Source of the DNA: Liolophura sinensis
Taxonomy: Eukaryota; Mollusca; Polyplacophora; Chitonida; Chitonidae
NCBI RefSeq assembly: GCF_032854445.1
Contig: NC_088306.1
Location: 25,825,764 to 25,889,763, forward strand
Reading direction: 5' to 3'
Length of the DNA: 64,000 nt
The position numbers and the translations under genes are program-made. Below, one piece after another: positions 20,363 through 34,000 of the stretch. The notes beneath the pieces were generated by a model, which saw only the letters and a list, made by a program, of their open reading frames with translations, was not told the origin of the DNA and made no database searches. The first letter of the stretch is position 1, and the number at the start of each line of letters is the position of its first letter.

Positions 20363-21621
20363 TTAAATTAAAGTGAGAAATTCTGGAGTATGGTGTTCAA
20401 ATCAAATAAAAAGATAAACTTCCTGTGGCACACACTGCCAGGATGCAAAATCCCAAAAGATTGTATTATATTGTCTTAAAACTGTTGTGCTTTTGTCTAA
20501 GTAAGGCATTTGTATATATGTACATACCTAAATAAAAAAAACTTCATAAGTATATAGAAAATTTAACAAAGGCTTTTTCTTTTATTGGGTCAGAATGGCT
20601 TGAACACACAAATGTTTTTCAACTAAATGTGTCTTATGCTAGATTGTAATGTATACAAATCAATTGTCAAACAACCATTTTCATGTCTGTCTAGTAAAAT
20701 GTGTTGAAAGTTCTTTGGAGTCTTGAAATCAAAGATGAATTTATGTAAATACTGCGTCATGAGAAACTGAATGTTGGTGATTATATGAAAAAAGGATCCA
20801 GTAAATTACATAAAATAATAATAATAAATAATAATAGTCATTAGCACCAACGTTATACACTAAGATGACTAAAGATTTCTGTACCGACTTATTTCATGAG
20901 GTATACTTAATTAGTATTACTACATGCATTGTAATGACATTGCACCATGGGAAGCAGTGTAAATACAACACTGGTGAGGGACATGCCCAAAACTTGATTG
21001 GTCCAACATTGGAAAAGCCGAGAGCAGGTATTTCTTCACACAGTGAGTGATAAGTCAGTAGAGGGAGTAGCAATGTAGCTAGATTTGACTTTAAAGGAGT
21101 CCTGATCAAGCTTGTGTTTGTGAAAATGCCAGCAGTACTTCTGTCACTTCATTTTGCATGTGACATCACTTTCGACAAAAATCCTGAGTGCTGAAGGAAA
21201 ATCTACATGAACTGGATTTTCTAATTACATGATCTGCCCTGTAAAAATGAGGAATAACTGTTCTTAATTTTTTTTTTCATTTCTATAATTCATTTTGATA
21301 CTATTTTAAACACTGAAGTGTAGTTTTATACTTACGATCCTTTCAGTGAGATTAGCACCTGCTATGTTTGCTTTGAGGAAGGTTCATGTGGTCTTGTGTG
21401 TAGACCTACTGTGTTCTTTTCCAGGTTTGAAGCAATGTTAACTAATAATTCCATAAAAGATCTCTACCTAAAAATGACAATTTTGGAAAACCGAACAACA
21501 ATTTCTAAGATATACATGTAACCAGCTTTTGAACAGAAATAAGAAACGGTGTTGTCTAGATGGTCTTTGAATAGATTCTTTCTTTATTGATGGTAATGGT
21601 ATATATGTATGTATGTATGTA

Positions 21622-21800
21622 AGCTTGGGGTTTAATGTCATACTTAGCAATGTAATTAGCAGGTCTAACTACACTAACAGGCAAGTCCTATGACGACGAG
21701 GAGTCATTATGTGTGTGTACATATAATGTCTTCTTGTAGCAGGGTAACTCCATGCTGACAAAGTGCTGCTGTCACTGAAGTGTCATGCAGAACTGATGAC
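21622..21800 (-). mobile_element. SINE family B, partial
   Basis: Carries GGGGTTTAATGTCATACTT and the following body as at 42556. The tRNA-like end is missing or diverged. Confidence 0.6.
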
Positions 21801-21947
21801 AATGGTGAAAAATCTTTCGAAATTACATTGGCAAAATGAGGTGTTTTGACATAACTTAAAATAAATACAATATCTCATGAATAAAACAAATAACTATCAC
21901 ATCTATGAGTTTTTGACAATTGGTACATCCTCTAGAAATGGCAACTT

Positions 21948-22076
21948 TCAGGAGAAAACGCAACTGCCAAACCGATGGTAAAGTACACTGACTATGCGTT
22001 TGAGCGGGTCGACCACGAGATAGGCAAAGTTCTGAGGATGATCAGCTGGGGCGGGATAGAACTGTCCATCATCGTT
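21948..22076 (-). CDS. CFAP300: CFAP300 exon 7 with stop
   Basis: 129 nt from the acceptor tttgttttgcag to TGA (plus-strand tca at 21948-21950). It encodes NDDGQFYPAPADHPQNFAYL and VVDPLKRIVSVLYHRFG, the conserved C-terminus. Confidence 0.95.
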   Translation of the reverse strand, partial: NDDGQFYPAPADHPQNFAYLVVDPLKRIVSVLYHRFGSCVFS

Positions 22077-25000
22077 CTGCAAAACAAAACAAAACAAAAA
22101 ACGACAAATTAAACATCGCGGTCAGGTGTGACCGATGAAGATAACTGTCACCATTAATGTACGAGGTCCCGTTTTGCAAAGCTGTCACAACTTTACCTAA
22201 ATATTATTTACTCCAGTCGAATATTTCTTCATCACGTCAAAAAAGAAACATGTTTCGACTGCTACTCCCACGTATGCTGCACTTGTTTAGTGTGCGCCTT
22301 TCCAATACATCATACTGGTCAAAATAAATAATTACATAAAACCGGGATTGGCGCCAAATTTCGTTTTGAATAACTACTCTGTGTATTTTTTTTTTTTTTT
22401 TTTTTTACAATGAAAAGTCAAGAAAAAATATGTGACGAGATATCGCCAATGTAAACACGACCACGTGCGTGGTATGACCCCGTGACCCGGTCACATGACC
22501 TGACCCCTAAAGGTCAAAGAAAGCGCCAAGTCGCAGCAGAACGGGGTATGTAAAATGTGCATTACTGTGTGAAAAACTACCTGGTATATACATTAATCCA
22601 CTGATAATTCAGGGTAAAGTGACTGTGCTGACTTTTATTTCTGTTACTTGGAGAGTTTCCCTAGTTTTCCGTACCAAACGCCAACAGAAAAAGTTTGTGT
22701 GCATTGTTGTTGTTGTTGTTGTTGTGGCAGTGACCTTTCCATGAACTGATAATGACTAGGGTTTGTTGTTAAAAAGTGGGTCGCTTTCAGTTTCTGTGGA
22801 TAGGTCAGTGGTGTCACAGAGTGAAGATGTGGGCCAGTCTTTGTGCTGCTACGTCATGGTAGATTGAACAGGTATTAACCATGTTTAACAAATTGACGTA
22901 CGTGTCTCTATTGAACTGTATCCCAGTATCCGGTATCGTTATCTCGTGCGCCTATGAAGATGCAATTACGATAATAATTATCCTTGATTAATTGTCATGA
23001 GTATATGCATGAAAAGAATAACCTCTATTTAAGTTACTCACTGAGAAAATCTGGCAGTTGTCCTTCTAGAACATGTGTTTAATTGCCATTGGATGAAAGT
23101 AAAGAGAGGTTTCAGTGGTTAAATGGCAATAGGCCTTTCGCCTCACTGTGGTTTAAGCACGTGTAGTTCCTCTTCAAAATCTGTTTCGGAGGAATTAGGT
23201 AAATATGTTAAAATGTTACTGGGTTTGCTTACCTTTTTCATGAATACAAATAACCAGGGATTAACTTCAGTATAAATGTACATAATGCAAATTTGACCAG
23301 AATCAAACACAAAACCCATCAGGGCCATATCTGGAGTCATTTAAAAAATTTATGTAAAAAAAATTGTTAATACAAATATTTCTTTAATTCACAGACCTGA
23401 AAGCTCTCAGAAAGCCTTGTTTTGAGTTGCATTTCATAAAATTTCTTTGTGCACAGTCACAATGTGACCCTTGAAGTGTGGAATGAGAATCTTCAATTTG
23501 TTTTTTTTTTTGGGGAGATTTGGTTCTGTCGATGGAAATATTTTGTTTAAATACACCCAACACTGCTGCAGAGCGCAGGCTTTTGGCTTATCCTGTACCC
23601 ATACCTAAAAAAAAAAATCAATCTCAATGACAAAAATCTTGTTTATAGTATGAATAAATGTGTCAGAGGATCAACCTGGAAAAGACAGCACTTTATTCCA
23701 AAATGAAGTAGTAACATACATAATTTTCAACAATGACTTGATTGCATGAAAGCAGTTCGGTTGATTATTTTTTACATTGGCATGGTTTTAAAAGTTTAAT
23801 CATGGCATTGGTGTACATCGAGGCCTACCTAGTAATTGGAATTGTACATAAATGAGGTATAACTTATACGTGTGTTTTCCAGTGTATTGTGGGATTCTTA
23901 TAACTGTATCAGTGTCTCCGCAAAGTCATATAGCCTACAATCTAACTATACTAACAGGCAGATATCATGGAACGAAGTGATATGTGTAAATTCTGTTCAA
24001 GTACCAGTACTACTATAGCTGGTTTCCTCCAGGCTTCGTCTCCTTTCCTCCCAGTATAATGCTGGCTGCTGTCGTATAAGTGAAATATTCTTTGAGTATC
24101 GCCTAATTTAAAACACCAGTCAAATAAATAAATAACTGTCTCAGTTAAGAGGTAGCCCATCTTTAATACATGTGTCTAAATGAGCATTTGGGGTTTACGT
24201 TTACATGTACTATAGCACCTTATTCTGCTTGTGTCAAATGCTTAAAATGTACTCTATTTCCTCAACCTTTTCGCCTGTGAAAGAGCAACTTTCAAGGCAA
24301 TTTATGCAGGTTTAAAATTTGATTTTGGAGATAAACAACATTGGTTGGATTGGCTATTTTCAGGGCTCCCCCTACCCCCTACCCCCCTCAAAAAAAAAAA
24401 CAACTTTATCAGTCTATGCAGAATAATACCTTCAGAATATGCATGAATAAACACCTTGGAAACATATGACAAGGTTGAAGAATTACAATACCTAAAAACG
24501 TATCACTTTCATGCTTACTGAAGTTCCACAGTGTAATTTGCATAACTCTGTTCAGTCATGAGTGTACATGTATATTCATACAGATGATAACGGAAACATG
24601 ATTTAGACTAACCTGACCCACAGGAAAGAGAAGGGACAATCACAAGGAAACAATTCTGTTTCTATGATAAACTGCGCGACATGATGTTCAGTCAAGCATT
24701 ATACCAGCAAACTGTAATGACAGGTAAATGTGGATTCACAATCAACCATTCCATAAATGTCACGTGTGTAAATCTCTTGAACATCTGTCCAAATCCTTTG
24801 TGGGGTGAGTACATGTAGCTGTCCCAAAACTCAACTTTGCAGCACATTTTGAGGCTACATGTGTAGAAGGTTTATGATCAATAACACCTCATTGTGACTA
24901 AATGTTTGTACATTTTTATAATACACCTGGCTATGTAAGATGTACAGTATGTCCTTTCGGCTGTTAGTTTGCGAGGGCTTCTCATCCAAATCTGCATGAA

Positions 25001-28000
25001 CTCGTGAGACTCTTGAATTATAAGGTTGGATATAAATTGTGGTTTTGAAATGAGATACTGTACATGTAGCTACAAGTAAGCTTGATTGGTAGAAAATTGA
25101 GATTTTGGAGAGAGATACTGAATGTATATAATATATATATTAAAGTAAACACGTTCTGTAGTTAAGAATTGGACTGCAGAATGTTCAGTTGCACAGAACA
25201 ATAATTACATGTACATATATATGTACATGAATGTAACTTGAGGCTTTGGATGCAGACAATCGAGTTGGACAGAAAGAGATAGCAGCATCTATAAAGATCA
25301 AAAATGTTCATTAAAATACATTGGACTAATAGAGAAAATGTCATTTTTGGCAGCTCAGTTAAAAATCTCTGACTGAAGCAGCCCTGATCTGAAGTGGAGG
25401 TAAAAAGTAAAATTGGCTACAGGCTGCTTTTATGTGCTGCCTTTGTGTAAATATTTGCCATATCTGACATATTTGCCATATGTGCCATATCTGACGTAAA
25501 ATTCCATTCATGACAAATTTATTCATTTTGACTCCTTCGTTTCAAGGCTTTTTTTTTTTGGAAAATTAGGATAATATGCTCCTGGAAAAATGTAAGTTTC
25601 AGTATCAAAAGTAATATTTTATGACCTTTGTTTTCTCATGAAAATGGATTTTTGGGGCGAGTTTTTAGGGGTATTACAGTATACATGTACATATATCTAC
25701 ATGTAAATGTACTTTAAAAGTATTTAATTAAACTGCCTTTATTACATGCTCATATATTTATGTGCATGTGTAGCATATGACAGCCTAAATACGTGTCCCT
25801 GTTACATTCCATATTAAAATGTTGATACAAGATATTGTTTGCAGTGTAGAACATATCAAACAACAGCCTTCTGCTTCGCTTATACCCAGCTGGCTTCCTG
25901 TATTGATCAACTAAAGCAGAAAATCTACAGCATGCATGCAGAGGCTGGCTGATGAATTGTTAATGGTGAATGGCAAAGGTAGATTGTCCGTAGGTAGTCG
26001 ACAAATTTACCCAATAATTGCACACCTTATGTTTGCTGTTACAAGTTCTGAACACGCTGGACAGAAGCGCAAAAGGTCTGTAGTACATACTTTTTCATGC
26101 AGGGAAGAGATTTTTCCAAGGATAATCCGATTTCAGCTGATTTTACTGGAAATCGGGATATTCAAATTCTAATCTTTTCACTTATTACAATTGTCAGCTA
26201 GTGAGAAGAAATTTGAGCGCACCTGATGGAAAAGATTCTCTTCTCTGTACCTGACAGTGTATCCATTGTAAGCTGTATAGCAGTTCTATCACAGTACATT
26301 GTACGTTTTGGTATGGCGCATGGCTGATTTGTATTCATGTTGGGAATAAATACAGTTTTATACATTGTACATGTGTAAAAAATTCTGGATGTAGCCTGAG
26401 ATGAACATTTTTCTTAAATTTCAGCTTAGTAAATCTAATGCTAGTCCACATCAGATGTACTTGTGCCTACAGGCATACAGTCGATCAGGTGTAAGTTGAT
26501 TATTTCTACTGATTCTGAGAGATCCGTTTACCTTCCAAGGTGGAAAAAATTCTACTGGAAAAAAATATGTTTCAGCATTAGAAATAATGCTTTCTGATTT
26601 TTGTTCACCTCTAAAAATGGACTTTTGGGTTAATCTTCATTTGATAAGACAAAAAATCTACACAACAAAACAGATTCTCTTGATACCATTACGATGATTT
26701 GCAAAATTGTAAACTTCTTGAATAGAAATTCATTTCAGGATGACAAGCAGTCAAAATTTAATGCAAAAAGGTCAAATACCACTTTATTCAATCCATTTTT
26801 TTCACATTTTGGTTTTTTGAAAGAGTCCTTTTGTATACACGTAAAAGGTCATCTTATTGATCCAATGCTGTGTATGTGGATTTTCAATGTGTAATAAAAA
26901 AACCCATTCATATTTGGATACCCTGTATCTTTGGTCACACACCTTGTGCATGTTTTGGCATATTAGAGGAATGTTACCTGTTCTGGACTGGTTATTTTCT
27001 AAATTATGGTAAATACATAAGTCTCCTTACTTTTAGTCTTCAAAATCTATTGAATTTTTTTTTTTTCAAATTGTGTCTGAAGTTATACTTTATTGGTCAA
27101 ATTGGTTGATGATTTAGAGTACATCTTTTGTTACAAATGCCAGATGAATTTTAATTTACACAGTATGCGCGTAGCAGGTATTGTTGATGAACCTGTGAGC
27201 GGCATTTTATAAAATGTAGGAATACTGTAATTCTTCAACCGTTTCACAAGGTCTTCATTCAAGCATATTCTATATGCATTATTCTGTATTGATTGATAAA
27301 ATTATATTGTTTTGTGAAGCCCTTAAACTGTCCAATCCAACCAATGTAGTTTTGTCTCCAAAATCAGATTAAAATGTGCATAAATTGCACTGAAAGTTGC
27401 TCTTCATTTGGGAAAAAGGTTTATGAATACATTGTACATGTATAAATGTACAGTATACAAGTACAGTACATGTTATGATGTGATAGGCTTTGATGCATCA
27501 AATGTTTACGAGAAAAAAAAAAGAGATATCATGATGAGATAGGCTTGATTTTGTTCACCAGAAGCTGTTCATACGTTACCATATGTAGGCTTGCACCAGG
27601 GTTATTTCGTGGACAAGTGTTATAGAGATCAGCGAGGGAGAGTATGGTGCAACAGTATTTACCCTTTATGATGTTTACATGAGCAAGCGTGTTTGCCAAA
27701 TTACCACATGCAAGCATTCCATCATTTATATACAGGGTAGATGTACAGTAGGTGCGTGTGTACAGTGCACAGTATTTGTCTAGGAGAAAGGCATGCATTA
27801 AGTACGTTTTGCCAGGAAGGATAGGAATCCAATGAGGTTTGTGTTCAAGCGGATTGTTTTTCACAGCAGTTGTAACATTATCCTGATCCCATCACAATAA
27901 CGTCGCATTCTGAGGGTATACATGTATATGACAGCCTCCAAGTTGAATACTGTCACTTTTCTGCATAAAACCTGTTTAGGATGTACCATGTACAGCTAGG

Positions 28001-31000
28001 ACCAGGCATGTTGCGGGGACCAGGCATGAATTTTCTGTGAATGTCATTTGTCAGTGTATACATGTACATGTACATGTATATATATGTAGCGATACTCATA
28101 ATTGCTGCATGAATCTGTTGGTAACAATTTGATGCTTTATAGGTACCCCAAAGTTTGTCCCTGGCAAAGTTACCTGTTCTTTTTTTGCCTTATCCTAGGA
28201 GCTCCATTGATCTTTCATTCAACAGAAAGGTGTTGTGATGTTTGTTTGGAAGAATAAGTATTTACTTATTTATTTGATTGGTGTTTTATGCCGTACTCAA
28301 GAATATTTCACTTATACGATGGCGGCCAGCATTATAGTGGGTGGAAACCGGGCACAGCCCGGGGGAAACCCACAACCATCCGCAGGTTGCTGACTGACCT
28401 TCCCATGTACGGCCAGAGAGGAAGCCAGCATGAGCTGGACTTGAACTCACAGCGACCCCATTGGTGAGAGACTCCTGGGTCAGTATGCTGCGCTAGTGCG
28501 CTAACCAATGGAGCCACGGAGGCCCTCTATGTTTGGAAGATGAGATGAACACATGTTCATGTGCTACTGGAGAAATGTAAGTTTTAACAGCAAAAGTAAT
28601 ACTAGTACATGTATTTTATAACATTTAATTTGTATTTCTCTCTAAAAAGGACCTGTGTGTGGGGGGAGGGGGGGGAGTGTTCCCTGCATACATGTACAAG
28701 CGAATAGGTAAACTGTAAGGTTTAATACATGTTCCAAAAGCTGTGGTCTTCAAACATCAGAGATGGACTTTGGATACTTGTCTTGAAAGTTGTAATTGTG
28801 TTACGGCAGTACTACATGTATCTACACACTGTAGGGTTAAGGGGCAACTGATTTATATTACCTGTATTTACCTGTAAGTTCAGGTATCAGTCCATGTTTG
28901 AGTTGCAGGGTAGGGTTGACATATGTTGTAGATCATCCCTGTATGCACTGAACATACAAGGCATATATTTCAGGTAGATTGCCACGAGGCACAGGCAGCA
29001 GCTGTAAAGGATGTATGCGTAGCAAAGATAGAAGTAAGGAAACTGGATTTGAGTTGAACACTGGCATGGCATTTATGCAGGCAATACCAGTAAGTGGTTT
29101 CACTTCACAGTTTTATTCCTGTCATATTTAATACAATATGATCTTGAGCTGCAATCATAAGTGTAATACACTGTCAGGAATCCCATCTTGTGCGAGGAGA
29201 CTGTGTTCTAAAGGTTAGAGGCATTAGCTCAGCTTTTAATGGCTTGAACACATGGAGTGTGAGCTCCAATCCAGCCTTGGATAGGAATTTTTAGATTCCC
29301 CCCACCCTCAATGTTTGCACCTGTTGTGCTGAATGAAAGCTGTTGACGACCCTTGAGTGACCATTCTGACAGCGTGTCCACTTGTCTTCATCAGTATGTT
29401 GTGCATATACTGTTCTGTATCTGTTCATCACATGGAAACAATTGTCAGTAATTTGCCAAAGACTGGTGTGCACCGGGCACTCATCTCTTCCACCTGTAAA
29501 CATGACATCCCATATCCCCCAGTCGTTTGTATGAGTAGAAAATTTGTTTCTCATTAATATAATCATTTCTCATCACAATAAAATAAAACATATGTTGATA
29601 TATTGTTCAGGGAATGGGTCATAGCTGACATGGTTAAGGTGCTTAGCTCTCCAAAAGTGGGTTCAACCCCATTCTTGGACAGAGAGTTTTCAAGATTGTG
29701 CTGCTTCCAGTTACCCTGGGGCCTTGTTGACAAGGGGTTGATGGCATTATCTTGTGTGGTCTTAAATGAAGTTTGGTGATGGAGATTCCTTATAACCTTC
29801 CACTCTTAGGCAAGCCTGGGAACGATGCCTGCCCAACATCGGAGTGTCCTGCACCCTAAAAGTTGTCACCACTGTACACAAAGTGAATAATTCTTTGGTA
29901 TGGTGTGAATCAAATAAATCAAACATGTACCTGTATATCAAGGACAAAAAAAAAAAACACAGCTTTTTAAGCTTGTCTCACAAAATGTATACATGTAAAT
30001 CTTTATAATATTAAAATTGACATTTTTTTTACTATTAATTATATGGACAAAGAGAGAGTGTTTCGTGAAATTGGACAAATGCACATACATGTAGTTACAC
30101 CATGTAAAGAAATTGAGATGAGAACACTTCGCCTTCTGAATTACTTGCTTTCTGAATTACTTCCTTATGAGTCATGCCAGTGTCAAAAATAGGAACTACG
30201 CCCTAATGTACTGTAACTATCCTGAACTGGCGATCTGGCCAACTGAGCAAAGATTCTGACAAAATTGTCAGATGTTGAAGAATATTAAAGTTCAGGTAAA
30301 CCTACACACAAGCTTTCCTATATTTTCCAAGCTTGAGTGGTTAAGGAAGGAGTGATAATGCGTTCATTTTGAGGCAAGGTTCTACCTTAAATGTTTTATA
30401 CCAGCAGCCATATTCAGGTAATAGGCATACAGTTCATGTAAGTCCAGGTGAATTTCCTTGAAAATAATAGGTTGACACCTGACCACGAGTCTACATATAT
30501 TTATTCATTATCTGATTGGTGTTTCAGGCATTATTCAAGAATATCTTTCTTGACCTGTGATTGTGCCCTTGAAAGCAAGTCTTCCCGTTAATGGTTCCAG
30601 TTCGTAGTTTACATCATGTACTTGTATATATGATATGTGTATTGGACATGTGACTCATGGAGTTACAGTATATATGGGAACACCTAATGCAAATTTGTTA
30701 TAATTTGAATTTTATTTGTATACCGATTCATTAAATTAAGGGAAAAATTCCAGATCTTTGATTCATCAGTTGTGTAACCTTCAGAGCTACATGTAACACC
30801 TGTCCAGGACACCTGTAAACATGTACTATGTGTAATCTCACACAGTCCTCATCCTGACCCTATTCTCAGGTGTCCTTATTGATCTGTTCAAATGACTCAT
30901 GGTGTGAAAGGTCATGTGTGTGATAGTACTACATATGCTCCATCTGTCCAGTAACTCAAGGTGCTAAGGCCAGCTTGAACAATTGTTTGTTTGGCATAAA

Positions 31001-34000
31001 CTGACCCCACTGGGGTAGGCCGGCATCAATTTTTTTACAAAGTTTTTGTACCATATCTAATAAAGGAGTGAGATTTTAGAAAACAACAATTGAGAGAAAA
31101 TAAAAAAAATTCTATCGTCCATTGTGGGGGGCTGGTCTTGCCAGACCTACATGTACATGTACTGTATATCCACCAGTAACAAACTTATTTTTAACAATGT
31201 TCCCATACATGATTCATAATACTAATAGACCTGCACACGAACAAGGAATTCATGATGTGGTGAATTGTACTGATACATGTAAGCTGAGCTTATGGAGAGG
31301 TAAAATCTATGGTTGCTGCAGGACCAAATATTGAATCAGTTTGCTTTAGAATGGCCTCCCCAAAGCCTAAATCTCTGCTGGTTACTAAACTAGAAACGAG
31401 CGAGTGAAGGCTTAGGCATGTATAGGTGGTGACCTAAAATTTCACCCAAGACAACATGTACATGTAAGTGTCCTATTTTGCTTGAGCGGCCTCTGTGGCC
31501 GAGGGGAGTTAGCATGCCAGCACCGCGCAATGACCCAGGTGCCTCTCATCAGTGCGGTTGCTGTGAGTTCTAGTCCAGTTCATACTGGCTTCCTCTCCAA
31601 GGAAGCGGGAAGGTCTGGCAGCAAGCTGCGGATGGTCATGGGTTTCTTCCCACCATAATGCTGGCTGACGTATAAGTGAAATATTCTTGGGCACAGCGTT
31701 ACACACTCAATCAAATAAATAAATAAATATTTTGCTTGATTTGTAGTTTTGTTTGTTCTAGAAAGTTGTTTTGAGGTTTGTGTGGAAGGCACAGTGTAGG
31801 ATGGTACTACGATCTTAATGGAAAGTTCTAGTTTCAGCAACAAACATAGGTTTAGCCAGGGAGTGGTGTCTGTGTCTGAGATGCCCTATTCTGACCAAAT
31901 TAACCCAGGACAGATATACATGTATATCGGAAATAGGAGAAAATTAGACGGCAATTGTGGCTAAATCTGTGGCACCAAATAACATTACTGATATGCTTTG
32001 CTTCCAAAACTACACTTATTTTGGGAGAATTTTTTTAGGGAATATTATGCACGTGTCTTACATGTTATATGTGAATCAATCAAAGGCCTAGGCATTTACT
32101 TCTGATACAGGACATGTACATTTCTTCTCATTCGTATGAATGGGATAGGGTTCTCATTCTGTTTTAAAGATGCCCCCATCTGTAGAAGTCCCTAATCACC
32201 AAGGAAACCTGGTATGCTCCCTTAAGGGCATTGCTGCAAGCATAATCCATAAAACCAGCAAGTGGCTCAGTTCTCTGCCATGTACAATTCATGAACATGA
32301 TTATGCATATTAATGTATGCAAATGTGAGCAGGCTTTTGATATGATCAATGGCCATGCTGTGGTTCTGTGGCCAGTGGCTCCATTGAAGACAGTGTAGAA
32401 CTTCGGGTATCTGCCACTGCGTCTGCAGCAACCTGCGGATGATCGTGGGTTTCCCCATTGGCTCTGCCCTGTTTCCTCCCACCATTATGCTGGCTGCTGT
32501 TGTATAAGTGAACTTTTCTTCAGTATGGCGTAAAACACCAATCAAAGTAGGTTTGTAAAAGTAAAAGGTTTGTTTCAGTTTGGGAAATGCTCTGAGCCTT
32601 GTTTTCGGCTTTTCTGTGTACTATATAATAGGCATATAATAAGGAAGACATGTATGATGTAATTTGGAAATGTATTTTTGGGAATTCAATTTTGCACACA
32701 AATGTGAATATTGGAAAGAATTTGTCTGCTCAAGTAATACTGCATATTTGATATATTGAAGTATATATTAGTGCAGGTTACGTACATGTACATGTATATA
32801 CATGTACAAATGTGCAAGAATTTACAAAAAAAACCTGACCTGGCAGAATATTGTATATATTACATGAAGCCTGGATGGCTAGGAATATTCACCCAGAATA
32901 TGCTAAATGTATAGATTACATGTATATGGTGCAGTGTGCTACCATATTAACAGAGGACTTGCCTGTACAACATGTACTGCACATTCTGATTTGTGTTTTG
33001 GCAGGTGCAGAGGATGACTGGACAGAAGGCACTGGGCAGTTGTCCTTAGGGGGTCTCTTTGTGGAACAAGATGCAAAGTAGTCATCCAGCTGTACAAAAG
33101 CCACAGATTACAGCTCTGGTGTTGACAGATTACAGCGACTGTAGGGCAGCTACAACATCAACAAATCTGTGATGCAGAATTGGAATGTTTGCTGAACGTT
33201 TCCTTTGATGAGAGGACAGGGGTGGAAATGCTGCCATATCAAACCTACATGTGCATGTGTAATGCATGTAGGTTATGACAACAATATATCTCAACTAGCC
33301 AAACTTTGACGATTTTGTGACAGTTCAGAGTCATGCCAAAGGGGAAGATGATGCGTAAATTCATTGTGACAAAGCCTCCTGACAGGGAGGCGGCAAAAGA
33401 GGATGATGCGGAAGTTGGAGTGGCCTATGAGGAACCCCTGAAGAGAAGATATGCCACAAGGATTCTGTTCATTTTACTTCTGGCCTCTGGAGCTGTTCTG
33501 ATAAGTTGTGGTGTGACATTACTGGTGACATGTCGGGCAAAAGTTACCAAGGAAACCTGCAGAATTGTTCTTAATGACGAACAGTGCTCGTACCTTGCAG
33601 TGTCCGCCTATTTCGGATGTGTTCTTATTCTGGCCACTGTTTTCGGTTTCGGCTGCGTCGGACGCAAAGCCATGGCTGTGATGTTGTTGCCACTATTACT
33701 AGGAGAACTTGTATTTGGAATTTACGTCCTCTTGATTGAAAAACCTTCCATAGACTCTGCCGTGTTGACGGATTTGTCTTCCAGAAAATCACAGTGTTTC
33801 GGTTTTAGTGGTAACAGGACCACTCATCATCATGATTCAACAACACCTTTTGCCGACCCGTTTCAATGCTGGCAGCAGCGAACAATGAAGTTAGCATCTT
33901 GCAAAGATCTGTGGTTGAGTCTAGGAATTGAATGCCATGCTCAAGAGAGAAATCAGACAGGTGTTCATACACAGCTTTCTGCTTCGGATAATGATGCTTT

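Larger units (their letters stand above)
18818..21947. other. Convergent intergenic region between INTS4 and CFAP300
   Basis: No gene is visible. It holds the INTS4 3' flank (AATAAA at 18836), a CCCTAAATGACC-ended MITE, a SINE with a tRNA-like head, a partial family B SINE, and a candidate reverse-strand AATAAA (plus-strand TTTATT at 21583-21588) for CFAP300, 360 bp after its stop. The rest is unclassified AT-rich sequence. Confidence 0.7.
22077..33004. other. CFAP300 last intron, first 11 kb (left part on the map)
   Basis: No coding region can be supported. It holds a GC-richer segment with TTGGCGCCAA, CACGTG and nuclear-receptor half-sites at 22.34-22.52 kb, a T21 tract (22386-22406), a GTT microsatellite near 22710, several SINEs, a long-range inverted repeat (24.29-24.49 against 27.23-27.41 kb) and many TACATGTA words. 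Short reading frames here lack codon or homology support. Confidence 0.7.

Noticed and set aside
27529-27864. 111-codon reverse frame in the CFAP300 last intron
   Set aside because: No recognisable domain, no splice support, and codon use looks random.
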